A stretch of 64,000 nucleotides of DNA, from contig JALTZJ010000019.1 in the NCBI GenBank assembly GCA_027046245.1, forward strand, positions 1 to 64,000, written 5' to 3'. The position numbers were made by a program, and so were the translations under genes. Shown here piece by piece: positions 55,515 through 64,000 of this stretch. Position 1 is the stretch's first letter, and every line of letters starts with the position of its first letter. This stretch comes from Acidilobaceae archaeon. GTDB lineage: Archaea > Thermoproteota > Thermoprotei_A > Sulfolobales > Acidilobaceae. The notes below the pieces were generated by a model, which saw only the letters and a program-made list of their open reading frames with translations, ran no database searches and was not told where the DNA came from.

Positions 55515-56795
55515 CGGGGGCAGGCTTAGCGTGAGTGCTGGCAGTGTCACGCTTCTCGCAGCCCAGGATGGCGCCCCCGCCGCCCTGGCGTATAGGGCCT
55601 TGTTGAGTGTTGCTGCTGCTATCGCTACTAGCATTCCTGCGGTGGCGGGTGTCGGCCCAGTTTCTCCTGCTATGCTTGCCATCCCCAGAATCGCTGCGGT
55701 GGCGTTCACTAAGCCTCCTATTGCTGCTACTGCTAGTGCAACTGCTACCCCTGCACGGTAGCCCTCTGCCACGGCCAGGAGTGCTTTCCCTATTAGGGTT
55801 ATGGCTAGGTATGCTGCTGCGCTTCTGGCTGCGAGTCCCCAGTCTAGCGGGCTTCTCGGCTTCACTGCTGGCGCCACGCCGCCTAGCTTTTGGGAGGCGT
55901 AGAGGCCTGCCAGAGCTGCTAATCCGGCTACAGATGCTAGTGTTGCTAGCGATTCGGCCGGTGGGGGGCCTATCGCTATGAATAAGGCGTATCCTGCTAG
56001 CACGGCGCTACGAATCTGCATTACCGCTATGACTATTGTGGCGGCCGCGGCCACTAGCGTCTTGCTGGCGGTTTTCGCTGCCGTGGCTGCTCTTGCTATA
56101 GCAGCTATAACTGCCTCGCTGTTAACGAGGCTGCCTAGTATTATGCTTGCCGCTGCTCCTCTTTCGCCCCAGACCCTCGCTGCCATGTAGCTTGTGAATA
56201 CTACTCCGACTACGGCAACCGTGAATAGATATACTTGGAGTATATCTATCACGGGTATAAGCGGCCTCAGGGCCTGCACGAGAGGCCCTATCACGACTAC
56301 TAGGGCGCCCACCTCCATCATAGCCACGAGCTCGGGATAGCTTATACTCCTGGCTAGCCGGGCAACAGTATCCTTACTAGCCAGCAACAATCCCACAACA
56401 ATGCTCAGACCAGCAGCCTCCAGAACCAGGCCAAACCCGCTGAGGACACCGATCATGAAGGTAGTGAACAGTACCAGCTGAGTAGTGACACCGCCACTCC
56501 GAGCCAGGACCAGCCTAGCATAGCTATAGATCAAAACTAACAACACTATACTCGCAGAGCCCACAGCCATCAATACCCAGCCCGTTGAACCCTGCAAGTA
56601 TGAGGAAGCATATGACACCAGGAAGCCGTAAAGGCTCACCAAGCCAATACTCCTTAGCCCCGGAATAGACGCTCCCTTAGGGCCCCCCTTTCCCGCCAGC
56701 TGGGCCCTCTCCCTTTCAAGACCGATCAATGCACCACCCAGAAGGGCAACCCCAGCCCTGACAGCAAACTCTATGTAAGCAGTCTCTTCGGCCAA
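55479..56795 (-). CDS. MgtC/SapB + DUF4010 family membrane protein
   Basis: FAVRAGVALLGGALIGLERERA...GLRSIGLVSLYGFL; long C-terminal multi-TM region. Confidence 0.78.
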   Translation of the reverse strand: MAEETAYIEFAVRAGVALLGGALIGLERERAQLAGKGGPKGASIPGLRSIGLVSLYGFLVSYASSYLQGSTGWVLMAVGSASIVLLVLIYSYARLVLARSGGVTTQLVLFTTFMIGVLSGFGLVLEAAGLSIVVGLLLASKDTVARLARSISYPELVAMMEVGALVVVIGPLVQALRPLIPVIDILQVYLFTVAVVGVVFTSYMAARVWGERGAAASIILGSLVNSEAVIAAIARAATAAKTASKTLVAAAATIVIAVMQIRSAVLAGYALFIAIGPPPAESLATLASVAGLAALAGLYASQKLGGVAPAVKPRSPLDWGLAARSAAAYLAITLIGKALLAVAEGYRAGVAVALAVAAIGGLVNATAAILGMASIAGETGPTPATAGMLVAIAAATLNKALYARAAGAPSWAARSVTLPALTLSLPPLAAALILILQP

Positions 56796-56803
56796 AGCCT
56801 CAG

Positions 56804-57343
56804 CTACACCCCCAGAAGACCCCTTAGAACCTTGAGAGCCTCGCCAGCCTCCCCGACACCAAGTATAAATAAGCCGGGTGGGGGAGGAGAGCGGGGCCTG
56901 GCACTAGTTCTCCTGCCAACCTTAACCCTCAACCTATTCTTCCCGTGATCCACCTCGACCTCTATGATCCTGCCCGAGTAGACGCCGTACGCCACTGTAA
57001 CGCCCCGGCCCCCCCTGAACGCCCTGAAACCAGCACTCTTCAGCCTCTCAGCAACCCCCCCGGCATCAACAAGCCTACAACTAGCCTTAACCTCGACCCC
57101 GACACCATCAAGATAACCATCAACAAGATCTCTTAAGACGCTAATAGCTGAAGCAGGAACGTTAGCCTTAACCACTCGAGACTCCTCATCGACGAAGAAC
57201 ACATTAGCACCCACGCCCTCAAGAGCACGGACAAGCCGGATCATAACCCTATCCTGCCGGACAACACCGGAGAGAACCAGGTAGAACCCGCAACCCGCAA
57301 CAACACCCCCCAACAACCCCCTACCCTCCTCCGCCGGACCCAT
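56804..57343 (-). CDS. hypothetical protein (179 aa)
   Basis: Minus-strand ORF; no family recognised. Confidence 0.5.
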   Translation of the reverse strand: MGPAEEGRGLLGGVVAGCGFYLVLSGVVRQDRVMIRLVRALEGVGANVFFVDEESRVVKANVPASAISVLRDLVDGYLDGVGVEVKASCRLVDAGGVAERLKSAGFRAFRGGRGVTVAYGVYSGRIIEVEVDHGKNRLRVKVGRRTSARPRSPPPPGLFILGVGEAGEALKVLRGLLGV

Positions 57344-57669
57344 AACACTGCACCCCTACTAACACGCGCATCACACAACCACTGGCGGGGGTCAGACGGG
57401 GATAACCACGCCATCCCCTCCTCAACCTCAACGGGTACGACTACCTCAACCTCCTCAACCCCCCGCCATACACTAACACTACTATTACCAAACCGGAATC
57501 CTTATACCCTTCACAAAAGTAGACCCACCCGGCCTAACCCCCCTTTCTTTTAACTCTCATGAAGATGAAAGCGGTTGAACCCGAGAGCCTTAGTAACCGA
57601 GTACCGACGAAGAGAGCCCCCGGATACTTGCAAGGAGGAAAGGAGAGCTACCAGTAAGAGTTTAAGCGC

Positions 57670-57850
57670 GAGTGCAGGGCTCCCCTTTTGGAGCCCCGCC
57701 GGGACTGGAAGCCTCTAGTAACACAGGCCCACCCCACAGGCCCCCACGCAGGCCTATCAGGAGGCCTTGGAGGGCCTCGGATGCGTGGCGGTCTTCACGG
57801 GCTTTATCCCCCGGGAGGCTCTCCGCAGGAGCCCCTGACTCCCCCTCTCT
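57670..57850 (+). ncRNA. candidate structured non-coding RNA (multiple GC-rich hairpins)
   Basis: GGGCTCC(57677-57683)/GGAGCCC(57690-57696); CCACGCA(57744-57750)/TGCGTGG(57782-57788) enclosing GGCCT/AGGCC; GGCTC/GAGCC (57817-57833); followed by T-rich tctctttt. Confidence 0.3.
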
Positions 57851-57909
57851 TTTATCCCCGCTACACGCTAAGGTATCTGTATCGCGAGGGGGCCTCCCCC
57901 TCTTGGGGC

Positions 57910-57998
57910 GCCGGGGTGCCCGAGCGGCCCAAGGGGACGGGCTTGAGACCCGTTGCCCCGCGAGGGGCGCGCGGGTTCGAATCCCGCCCCCGGCGCCA
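57910..57998 (+). tRNA. tRNA-Ser (anticodon UGA), CCA encoded
   Basis: GCCGGGG/CCCCGGC acceptor, ACGGG-CTTGAGA-CCCGT anticodon arm, long variable arm GCCCCGCGAGGGGC, GCGGG-TTCGAAT-CCCGC T-arm, discriminator G, CCA. Confidence 0.92.
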
Positions 57999-58030
57999 CC
58001 TGCTTCCCGCTCGCAGATAGCTTAGTGATA

Positions 58031-58408
58031 TTAGTATAGTTTGAGGCGTCCTGTTATCTTGTCTATATCATGCGAGGGTGCTGGTCCTATTGCTCCTGCT
58101 GTTATCGTTCCCGGTTCTAGCTGCGTCTTGCCAGCGTCCCTTACTAGACTCGTTGGTAGCCCCCTTCTCTCCGCTTGCTGTAGGAGCGTGAGTAGCTGGT
58201 CTAGGTTATCTACTCGGAGTACTATTTTTGCTTGACCTTCTCTTCTCCACTCCTCTAGCCACTCTCTCCACCGAGCGTCTCCGCTGTGTATGATTTTGAA
58301 TACTGCATCGCAGCTGGCATGGGCTGCCTGTGCTGCTGCCTTGCCTCTACCCATTTGAATGTCACGCCTAAGTAGTATGACTTGTTTTAGCCTGAACCCG
58401 CTGCTCAC
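58031..58408 (-). CDS. pth2: peptidyl-tRNA hydrolase (Pth2)
   Basis: VILLRRDIQMGRGKAAAQAAHAS, TSLVRDAGKTQLEPGTITAGAIGPAP. Confidence 0.95.
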   Translation of the reverse strand: MSSGFRLKQVILLRRDIQMGRGKAAAQAAHASCDAVFKIIHSGDARWREWLEEWRREGQAKIVLRVDNLDQLLTLLQQAERRGLPTSLVRDAGKTQLEPGTITAGAIGPAPSHDIDKITGRLKLY

Positions 58409-58475
58409 AGCTTATGCACCCGCTACGTATCGAGCGTGAAATAGGCTGGAGGCCTTCAATGCTAGTGGTGGGCTC

Positions 58476-58928
58476 GTGGTGGGGAGGCCTCATCCCTGGG
58501 AGGTGCTTAGGAGGGCTAGGGTTGTCGCTGTTGTTGGTGCCAGTAGGAGCTTGGAGAAGGATGCTGGCCGTGTCCCGGCTTACCTGAAGGAGCACGGATA
58601 CAGGATTATACCAGTTAATCCTAGGGCTGCTGAGATCCTCGGTGAGAAGGCTTATCCTAGCCTCGACGATATACCTGATGAGGTTGCCAGAGAGATTGAT
58701 GTTGTAGACGTGTTTAGGCCTCCCGAGGAGGCAGTGGAGGTTGTAAAGGCTGTTGCCAGGCTCGCGGAGAGGGCTGGCAGGAGACCTGTGATATGGTTCC
58801 AGCTTGGCACTGCCAGCGAAGAAGCCGTTAAGCTTGCCGAGGATCTCGGCTTCGACGTTGTAGTTGATAGGTGTATGATGAGGGAGCACCGCGCCATGGC
58901 GGGTGGCGACGGCTCAGATTCCCCCTAG
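58476..58928 (+). CDS. CoA-binding domain protein
   Basis: VVAVVGASRSLEKDAGRVPAYLKEHGYRIIPVNPRAAEILGEKAYPSLDDIP, VVDVFRPPEEA, GFDVVVDRCMMREH. Confidence 0.9.
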   Translation: MVGRPHPWEVLRRARVVAVVGASRSLEKDAGRVPAYLKEHGYRIIPVNPRAAEILGEKAYPSLDDIPDEVAREIDVVDVFRPPEEAVEVVKAVARLAERAGRRPVIWFQLGTASEEAVKLAEDLGFDVVVDRCMMREHRAMAGGDGSDSP

Positions 58929-59948
58929 AAGTGAAATGAATAGTTTTTGTAGCAGTGCGGGGGTTACTCCCGTTATCTTCATGAAGTCCGTCTCGTATCC
59001 AGCGCCCCACTTATATACATACTTTTCCGAGGCCCTGTCCAGCTCTGCTATGTCGCTCTCTGCTAGTCTTAGCTTCTGCGCCGCAGCGTACTCCTTTACC
59101 CTTGAAGGCTTCATGGTCGCTGGCAGCGGGAAGGCTCCCTTGGCTATTAGCCATGCTAACGCTACCTGGGCTTTCGTGGCTCCGTGGCGGCCAGCTACCT
59201 TGGAGAGGGCGTCCTGCAACTCGTTGTCGCGTGATGCGGCTTTGAAGACTGGATCCCTTGCTTGCACCCTAGTCTTCGGCTCTCTCAGGCCGGCTAGCGC
59301 GCCTTTCGCTAGGGGGCTCCAAGCCATGAGGGCTAATCCGTTCTCTTCGAGGAGCTTCTTCAGAGCGATCTCTGGCACCCTATAGGCTAGACTGTACTGC
59401 ACTTGATCCACTACCGGCTCTATCCTGCGGCTGCACTCAAGCGCTTTCTCTAGGTGTTGCTCGCCGTAGTTGCTCAGCCCGTAGTATTCTGCTAGCCCCT
59501 CCTTTACCGCTTCCTCGAGGCCCCTCACGGGCTTGCATAGATCAGTCCATCTGGGCGGCGGCCAGTGGTGGAGGAGAATAGTTGGCGTGAATCCGAGACG
59601 CCTGGTTATCCCTCTAGCGGCCTCCAATACGTCATTCTCCGTGACCCTGAAGCCGGCGACCTTGCTTACAACAACTATAGAACCCGGGGTGTAGCTGGGT
59701 TTCAGGGCTCTGCCTAGTAGCTCCTCGCTCCTTCCTCCTCCGTAGATCTCGGCGGTGTCGAAGAGCGTCACTCCCTCGCTGATAGCAGTATCTACTACGG
59801 CCTTCACCGTTGCTGGGTTCACGTTCTTGTAGCCCCAGAGCCTGCTTCCGGCTTGCCAGAAGCCGAGGCCGAGGCTCGACGATTCGGGTCCGTTCCTTCC
59901 TAGCCGCGGCAACGCCCTTGTACCTCCTGGAGGATCAGTGTTATCCAT
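58914..59948 (-). CDS. aldo/keto reductase
   Basis: LGLGFWQAGSRLWGY, LFDTAEIYGGGRSEELLGRAL, YYGLSNYGEQHLEKAL, QVQYSLAYR. Confidence 0.9.
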   Translation of the reverse strand: MDNTDPPGGTRALPRLGRNGPESSSLGLGFWQAGSRLWGYKNVNPATVKAVVDTAISEGVTLFDTAEIYGGGRSEELLGRALKPSYTPGSIVVVSKVAGFRVTENDVLEAARGITRRLGFTPTILLHHWPPPRWTDLCKPVRGLEEAVKEGLAEYYGLSNYGEQHLEKALECSRRIEPVVDQVQYSLAYRVPEIALKKLLEENGLALMAWSPLAKGALAGLREPKTRVQARDPVFKAASRDNELQDALSKVAGRHGATKAQVALAWLIAKGAFPLPATMKPSRVKEYAAAQKLRLAESDIAELDRASEKYVYKWGAGYETDFMKITGVTPALLQKLFISLLGGI

Positions 59949-60502
59949 GCTAGATCCTCTAGGGCTTCCATAGCGTCTAGGGCTCTGTAGGGGTCGTTAG
60001 CTACTGTTACTGCTCCGTGTCCCTTGAGCACTGCTGCTCTGCAGCCCGTGGAATGCAGCGTGCTGGCTACGCTGTCTGCCAGCTCCTGGGTTCCCGGTTC
60101 TATCCGCTCCACCCAGGATATGCATCCTATGGAGTACCTGGCTTCGGTGAATATGTCAGGGTTTAATGGTATCCCTGCCTCAGCTGCTGCTAGGACGCTC
60201 CTGGGGTGGGCGTGGACCACGCTGTTTACTTCGTCGAGACGCTTGTATATCTCTATGTGCATCCTCCACTCGCTGCTCGGTCGCCCCGCGACTACCTTAC
60301 CGTCTAGCGTCATCACCGCAGCGTCTCGCCAGGTTAGCTTGTGCCTTGGCGTCCCCGTGGGAGTTATGTAGATGAGGCCGTCGGGGGCTAGGTAGCTTAC
60401 GTTGCCTCCTCTAACCTGTACTAGGCCCCTCTCGTAGAGCCTTTTGAGCACGTCTACTACGGCTTCGGCAGCCTCCCTATCTATGTTCTGTGGCGCGGCC
60501 AA
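59900..60502 (-). CDS. class II aldolase/adducin family protein (L-fuculose-phosphate-aldolase-like)
   Basis: VRGGNVSYLAPDGLIYITPTGTPRHKL, SSEWRMHIEIYKRLDEVNSVVHAHPRS, LKGHGAVTVA. Confidence 0.9.
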   Translation of the reverse strand: MAAPQNIDREAAEAVVDVLKRLYERGLVQVRGGNVSYLAPDGLIYITPTGTPRHKLTWRDAAVMTLDGKVVAGRPSSEWRMHIEIYKRLDEVNSVVHAHPRSVLAAAEAGIPLNPDIFTEARYSIGCISWVERIEPGTQELADSVASTLHSTGCRAAVLKGHGAVTVANDPYRALDAMEALEDLAWITLILQEVQGRCRG

Positions 60503-60507
60503 CCCTG

Positions 60508-61737
60508 TTACTCCCTGGGTCTAGCCTTGCCTGCAAGGAACTTGGATATAACCATGCGCTGTACCTCGTTGGTTCCATCCCCTATCTCAACCATCTTTAT
60601 ATCCCTGTATAGCCTCTCGACCGTTGACTCCTTGCTGTAGCCTATTCCGCCTAGTACCTGCATAGCCATCCTGACTAGCTCTACTCCCTCCACTGCTGTG
60701 TGCAGCTTGGCTATACTAGCCCAGTAAGCCATGTCGTCGTCCCCCCTATCCACCTTCACGGCGGCAGTGTAGACTGAGAGCCTTGCAGTCTCGAGGCGTC
60801 TAGCCATCTCGCCTAGGAGGTGCTGCACCATTTGATGCTCTATTAGTCTTCTACCCATGCTCTCCCTCTCCATGGAGTGCTTCACGGCCTCCTCGTAGGC
60901 CGCCTGCATAACTCCGAGAGCGCTGGCGCTGGTGGAGACCCTACCCTCGTTTAGAGTCATAACTACTTTCTTGAACCCGGTGCCAGGCTCTCCCAACACG
61001 TACTCTTCAGGCACTCTACAGTCATTGAAGTACACTATACTAGTCCCGCTCCCCCTGTAACCCATCATCTCGAGCTTACTCACATCGACGCAGCCACTTT
61101 TCTCTACCAGGAAGAGTGTTATCCCCTTGTGCCTCTCCTCGGGGCTGCCGGTCCTAGCCGCGACTACGAAGAAGTCGGCGTAGACGCTGTTAGTTATGAA
61201 CATTTTCTGCCCGCTTACCACCCATTCATCGCCCTCCCTCCAAGCCCTGGTCATCCGTAGCCCTGCAGCGTCGGTGCCACAGCACGGCTCTGTAAGTGCG
61301 AAGGCCCCAATGCCGCCCTCACTAAGCCTAGACAAGAACCTATCCTTCGTCTCGCTGCTACCCCACTTTACTATAGGGTACACAACCATGCTGCCGCTTA
61401 CCACGGCTACTAGGCCGACGCCGCTGCTAGCCCTGCTTAGCTCCTCTATAGCGACAGCAGCCTCAAGCAGGCTAAGCCCGGGGCCGCCGTACTCCTCGGG
61501 CACCCTCAAGGCGAAGAGCCCCATCTTCGCGGCCTCCCTCAGCAGGTCCCCTGGTATCTCGTTCTCCTCGTCTATCCTTCTGGCGAGCGGCGCCACACTC
61601 TTCTCGGCGAACTCCCTCACACTCTCCCTGACAGCCCTAACCTGCTCCGTCTCCCAGGGGAAGGAGAAGCCCTGCTCCAAGACCCAGTCCCCCACTACAT
61701 GGCTCCGGGCGTGGAGAGGAAAAGAAAAAGGTATCAA
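60508..61737 (-). CDS. acyl-CoA dehydrogenase
   Basis: FALTEPCCGTDAAGLRMTA-like region, WVVSGQKMFITNS, VMQVLGGIGYSKESTVERLYRDIKMVEIGDGTNEVQRMVI. Confidence 0.94.
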   Translation of the reverse strand: MIPFSFPLHARSHVVGDWVLEQGFSFPWETEQVRAVRESVREFAEKSVAPLARRIDEENEIPGDLLREAAKMGLFALRVPEEYGGPGLSLLEAAVAIEELSRASSGVGLVAVVSGSMVVYPIVKWGSSETKDRFLSRLSEGGIGAFALTEPCCGTDAAGLRMTRAWREGDEWVVSGQKMFITNSVYADFFVVAARTGSPEERHKGITLFLVEKSGCVDVSKLEMMGYRGSGTSIVYFNDCRVPEEYVLGEPGTGFKKVVMTLNEGRVSTSASALGVMQAAYEEAVKHSMERESMGRRLIEHQMVQHLLGEMARRLETARLSVYTAAVKVDRGDDDMAYWASIAKLHTAVEGVELVRMAMQVLGGIGYSKESTVERLYRDIKMVEIGDGTNEVQRMVISKFLAGKARPRE

Positions 61738-61746
61738 GCGGCGCCC

Positions 61747-62493
61747 CTAACCCCGAGAGTGCCTTCCCCAGAGCGCTACTAGGACAAGTGCAGCCACCGA
61801 GGGCGCAGCCTCCGCGGCGAGCAGTAGGGGCTCCTCCCCGAGCCCGACTGCAACCGCCAGAGGGGTAAGCAGAAGTAGCGCTAGCGAGGCCGCGGCGCCC
61901 GCCAGGGCGCCGGGCCTGCAGCCCTCCTTCCACATGAGCATGGCTGCAGCCAGGGATGCGGGGAGGGCCTGGAGGAGGGCGGCCAGGGCCAGGGGCACCT
62001 CGCCCTCGGGCCCGCTGTAGAGCCTTAGGGTTAGTGCCGAGAGAGGGGAGGAGAGCCAGAGTAAGAGGAGGGCGGAGAGCAGCGCCTGGTAGCGGAGGCC
62101 AGAGGCTGCTAGGCCGGCGGCGAGGGCTAGGGCCGCCTGGGCAAGGGAGGCTGTCGCTAGGACGGCGTCACCCAGCATGAGAGCCGCGTAGAGGGGCCAG
62201 CCCGCCGAGAGGAGGAGCAGGGCCCCCGCGAGGCTTGCTGAAGCCCGGGGGTTCCTGCGCCATAGCAGCGCCGCTATTATAGGGGCAGAGAGCGCGGCGA
62301 GGGATAGCGGGGCAACCACCACAATGCCTGCACTGCCTAGGAGTGAGGCTGCGAGGAAGGCTAGTTGGAGGAGCACATAGCCGCCGAGCCAGGCGAAACC
62401 CTCCACGCCCAGTAGAGAGGCCAGCGCTACGAGGGCAAGAGAGGAAACCACCCGCCTGTCAAGGCTTGAAAGGACGGCTGCGAGCCAAGACAC
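61747..62493 (-). CDS. hypothetical multi-pass membrane protein
   Basis: Ala/Leu-rich with multiple predicted TM segments. Confidence 0.5.
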   Translation of the reverse strand: MSWLAAVLSSLDRRVVSSLALVALASLLGVEGFAWLGGYVLLQLAFLAASLLGSAGIVVVAPLSLAALSAPIIAALLWRRNPRASASLAGALLLLSAGWPLYAALMLGDAVLATASLAQAALALAAGLAASGLRYQALLSALLLLWLSSPLSALTLRLYSGPEGEVPLALAALLQALPASLAAAMLMWKEGCRPGALAGAAASLALLLLTPLAVAVGLGEEPLLLAAEAAPSVAALVLVALWGRHSRG

Positions 62494-62604
62494 GGCACTC
62501 CCTCCGGGATAAATGAGAGGGCGCTGGGCCCGGGAATACCTCTCGCCTTACCCTGCGGCTCTAGGGGGAGTAGGTGGTGCGGGGGGCCGGGGTCCCCCGC
62601 TACC

Positions 62605-62683
62605 TGGTGCGGCCGCCGGGATTTGAACCCGGGATCACCGGCTTGGGAGGCCGGCGTCCTAGTCCAGGCTAGACGACGGCCGC
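62605..62683 (-). tRNA. tRNA-Gly (anticodon CCC), CCA encoded
   Basis: Minus strand: GCGGCCG acceptor 5', CCGGC-CTCCCAA-GCCGG anticodon arm, CCGGG-TTCAAAT-CCCGG T-arm, CGGCCGC-A-CCA 3' end. Confidence 0.93.
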
Positions 62684-62782
62684 ACCGTTTCCTAGTGTCA
62701 TCCCGGGCTGGGGTTAAAATGGTTAAGCCTTGTTTACCGCTCTCCACTATCTAGAGCCTGGGGAAGGGTCTAAGGGCAGCGC

Positions 62783-63889
62783 CTATTTCTCTATGTAGCG
62801 CCAACACGCCACTAGCCTCTCGTCTCCCGGCGCCGCGTTTATTGGGCGATCTAGTGGGGGCTCCTTTACTGGGCAAAGAGCGTCTAGTCTTTCCTTGTCT
62901 TGCTCGTATTCCACGCAGCGCGGGTGGAAGCGGCACCCCGGTGGTATGCTGGCTGCGTTGGGCACCTCGCCCTTGATCGGCACTTCCCTTATCCGTAGCC
63001 TGTTGTCTGGGTCAGGCTCTGGTATTGCTGCTACTAGCGCCTTAGTGTAGGGATGTACGGGCTCCTCAATTACTCTGCGGGCGTCTCCTATCTCTACTAT
63101 CTTGCCTAGGTACATGACTGCTATCCTGTCGCATATGTAGCGGGCTACTGCCAGGTCGTGTGTTATAAAGATCAGGCTAGTTCCGTATTTTTTCCTGAAG
63201 TCTAGTAGTAGCTCCAGGATCTCTGCCCTGATACTTACGTCTAGCATTGAGACCGGCTCGTCGGCGACCACTAGACTCGGGTTCAATATGAAGGCCCTCG
63301 CTATTGCTACTCTCTGCCTCTGGCCTCCGCTGAGCTGGTGGGGGTAGCGTGTCATGAAGTCGCTTGCTGGCGTCAGCTTCACGGCTTCGAGGATCCTAGC
63401 TATCATCTCTTCCCGCTCCTTTGGGGAGCCTATTCCGTGGATTATCAGGGGGTCTTCTAGGATCCTCTTTATAGTGAATCTCGGGTTGAGGCTACCGTAG
63501 GGATCCTGGTATACTATTTGCAGCTCTCTTCTTAATGGCTTGAACTTGCCCTTGGGAACCCTAACTAAATCGACATACCCCCCGTCTACCGGCTTAATGC
63601 CCCTTCGTTCTAGCTCTTTGAGTATCTCTGGTTTCGGCTTGAATAGTACCTGGCCCCCAGTGGGGTCTACAAGCCTTAGTATCGCCTTTCCTGTGGTTGT
63701 TTTTCCACAGCCGCTCTCGCCTACTAGACAGAACACCTCTCCTTTTGCTACCTTGAATGTAACTCCATCTACTGCTTTCACGTAGCGGCGCGGCTTCATC
63801 GTTACTATCTCGCTTATGCTCCTCCTCAGGGGGAACCAGACCTTTAGGTCTCTAACGTCAAGTACTATGTCTCCGTTCGCCTGGGCCAT
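62783..63889 (-). CDS. oligopeptide/dipeptide ABC transporter ATP-binding protein (OppF/DppF-like)
   Basis: GESGCGKTTTGKAILRL Walker A, HQLSGGQRQRVAIARAFILNP signature, C-terminal GCRFHPRC...Opp C-terminal domain. Confidence 0.93.
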   Translation of the reverse strand: MAQANGDIVLDVRDLKVWFPLRRSISEIVTMKPRRYVKAVDGVTFKVAKGEVFCLVGESGCGKTTTGKAILRLVDPTGGQVLFKPKPEILKELERRGIKPVDGGYVDLVRVPKGKFKPLRRELQIVYQDPYGSLNPRFTIKRILEDPLIIHGIGSPKEREEMIARILEAVKLTPASDFMTRYPHQLSGGQRQRVAIARAFILNPSLVVADEPVSMLDVSIRAEILELLLDFRKKYGTSLIFITHDLAVARYICDRIAVMYLGKIVEIGDARRVIEEPVHPYTKALVAAIPEPDPDNRLRIREVPIKGEVPNAASIPPGCRFHPRCVEYEQDKERLDALCPVKEPPLDRPINAAPGDERLVACWRYIEK

Positions 63890-63898
63890 CCCTCCTCT

Positions 63899-64000
63899 TC
63901 ACCCCCCTGCCTCTAGGGCTTCGTTGCGGTTGAGCCAGCAGGCGCTTAGCCTGCCGTCTACTAGTTTGAAGAGTGGTGGCTCCTTTTCGTGGCACTCGTC
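63899..64000 (-). CDS. C-terminal end of an adjacent OppD/DppD-like ATP-binding protein (truncated by window)
   Basis: Minus strand reads DECHEKEPPLFKLVDGRLSACWLNRNEALEAGG*, typical of the Opp/Dpp C-terminal Cys motif. Confidence 0.65.
   Translation of the reverse strand, partial: DECHEKEPPLFKLVDGRLSACWLNRNEALEAGG

Noticed and set aside
57600-57680. RNase P RNA-like 'gaggaaag' string
   Set aside because: Only a short match; the other conserved core regions (e.g. ACAGA...-type CR-V) are not in the surrounding few hundred bases.
57672-58025. 117-aa and 110-aa overlapping plus-strand ORFs across the tRNA-Ser region
   Set aside because: They read through the tRNA gene and are Arg/Pro-rich GC artefacts.
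1-64000. CRISPR arrays, rRNA genes, transposases, integrases, toxin-antitoxin pairs and recognisable multi-gene defence systems
   Set aside because: None seen: no regularly spaced identical repeats, no rRNA-like blocks, no transposase/integrase proteins in the ORF track, and no cas or restriction-modification proteins.

Overview
This is a gene-dense, GC-rich window that reads as a hyperthermophilic archaeon, most likely crenarchaeal (Desulfurococcales-like). That rests on an intact reverse gyrase, L7Ae, TruD, Pth2, an aKMT-like methyltransferase, frequent GTG/TTG starts and short intergenic spaces. Most of it is housekeeping: lysC/asd, a MoaD-MoaE fusion, hemA, an IMPDH-like protein, ilvA/ridA, ppa, fumC, rpl7ae, truD, leuS, rgy, pth2, an acyl-CoA dehydrogenase, an Opp-type ABC transporter, tRNA-Ser(UGA) and tRNA-Gly(CCC). 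The accessory content most worth a second look is: (i) a two-gene cytochrome bd oxidase that looks like archaeal CydAA' (two CydA paralogues, no CydB), divergent from a wHTH+RDD membrane regulator and separated from it by an AT-rich spacer with repeated GTTAAC/TAACTG motifs; (ii) a 1318-aa RecQ-motif helicase with a ~590-aa unrecognised N-terminal region; (iii) an AT-rich cell-surface locus (about 31.7-41.7 kb) with two giant Ig-like repeat proteins, one of which looks like a fusion of two membrane-anchored proteins; (iv) an Alba-like small protein beside reverse gyrase; (v) two intergenic segments with strong predicted RNA hairpins. I saw no CRISPR array, rRNA, transposase or recognisable defence island. 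All assignments come from reading the sequence by eye; no database search was run.
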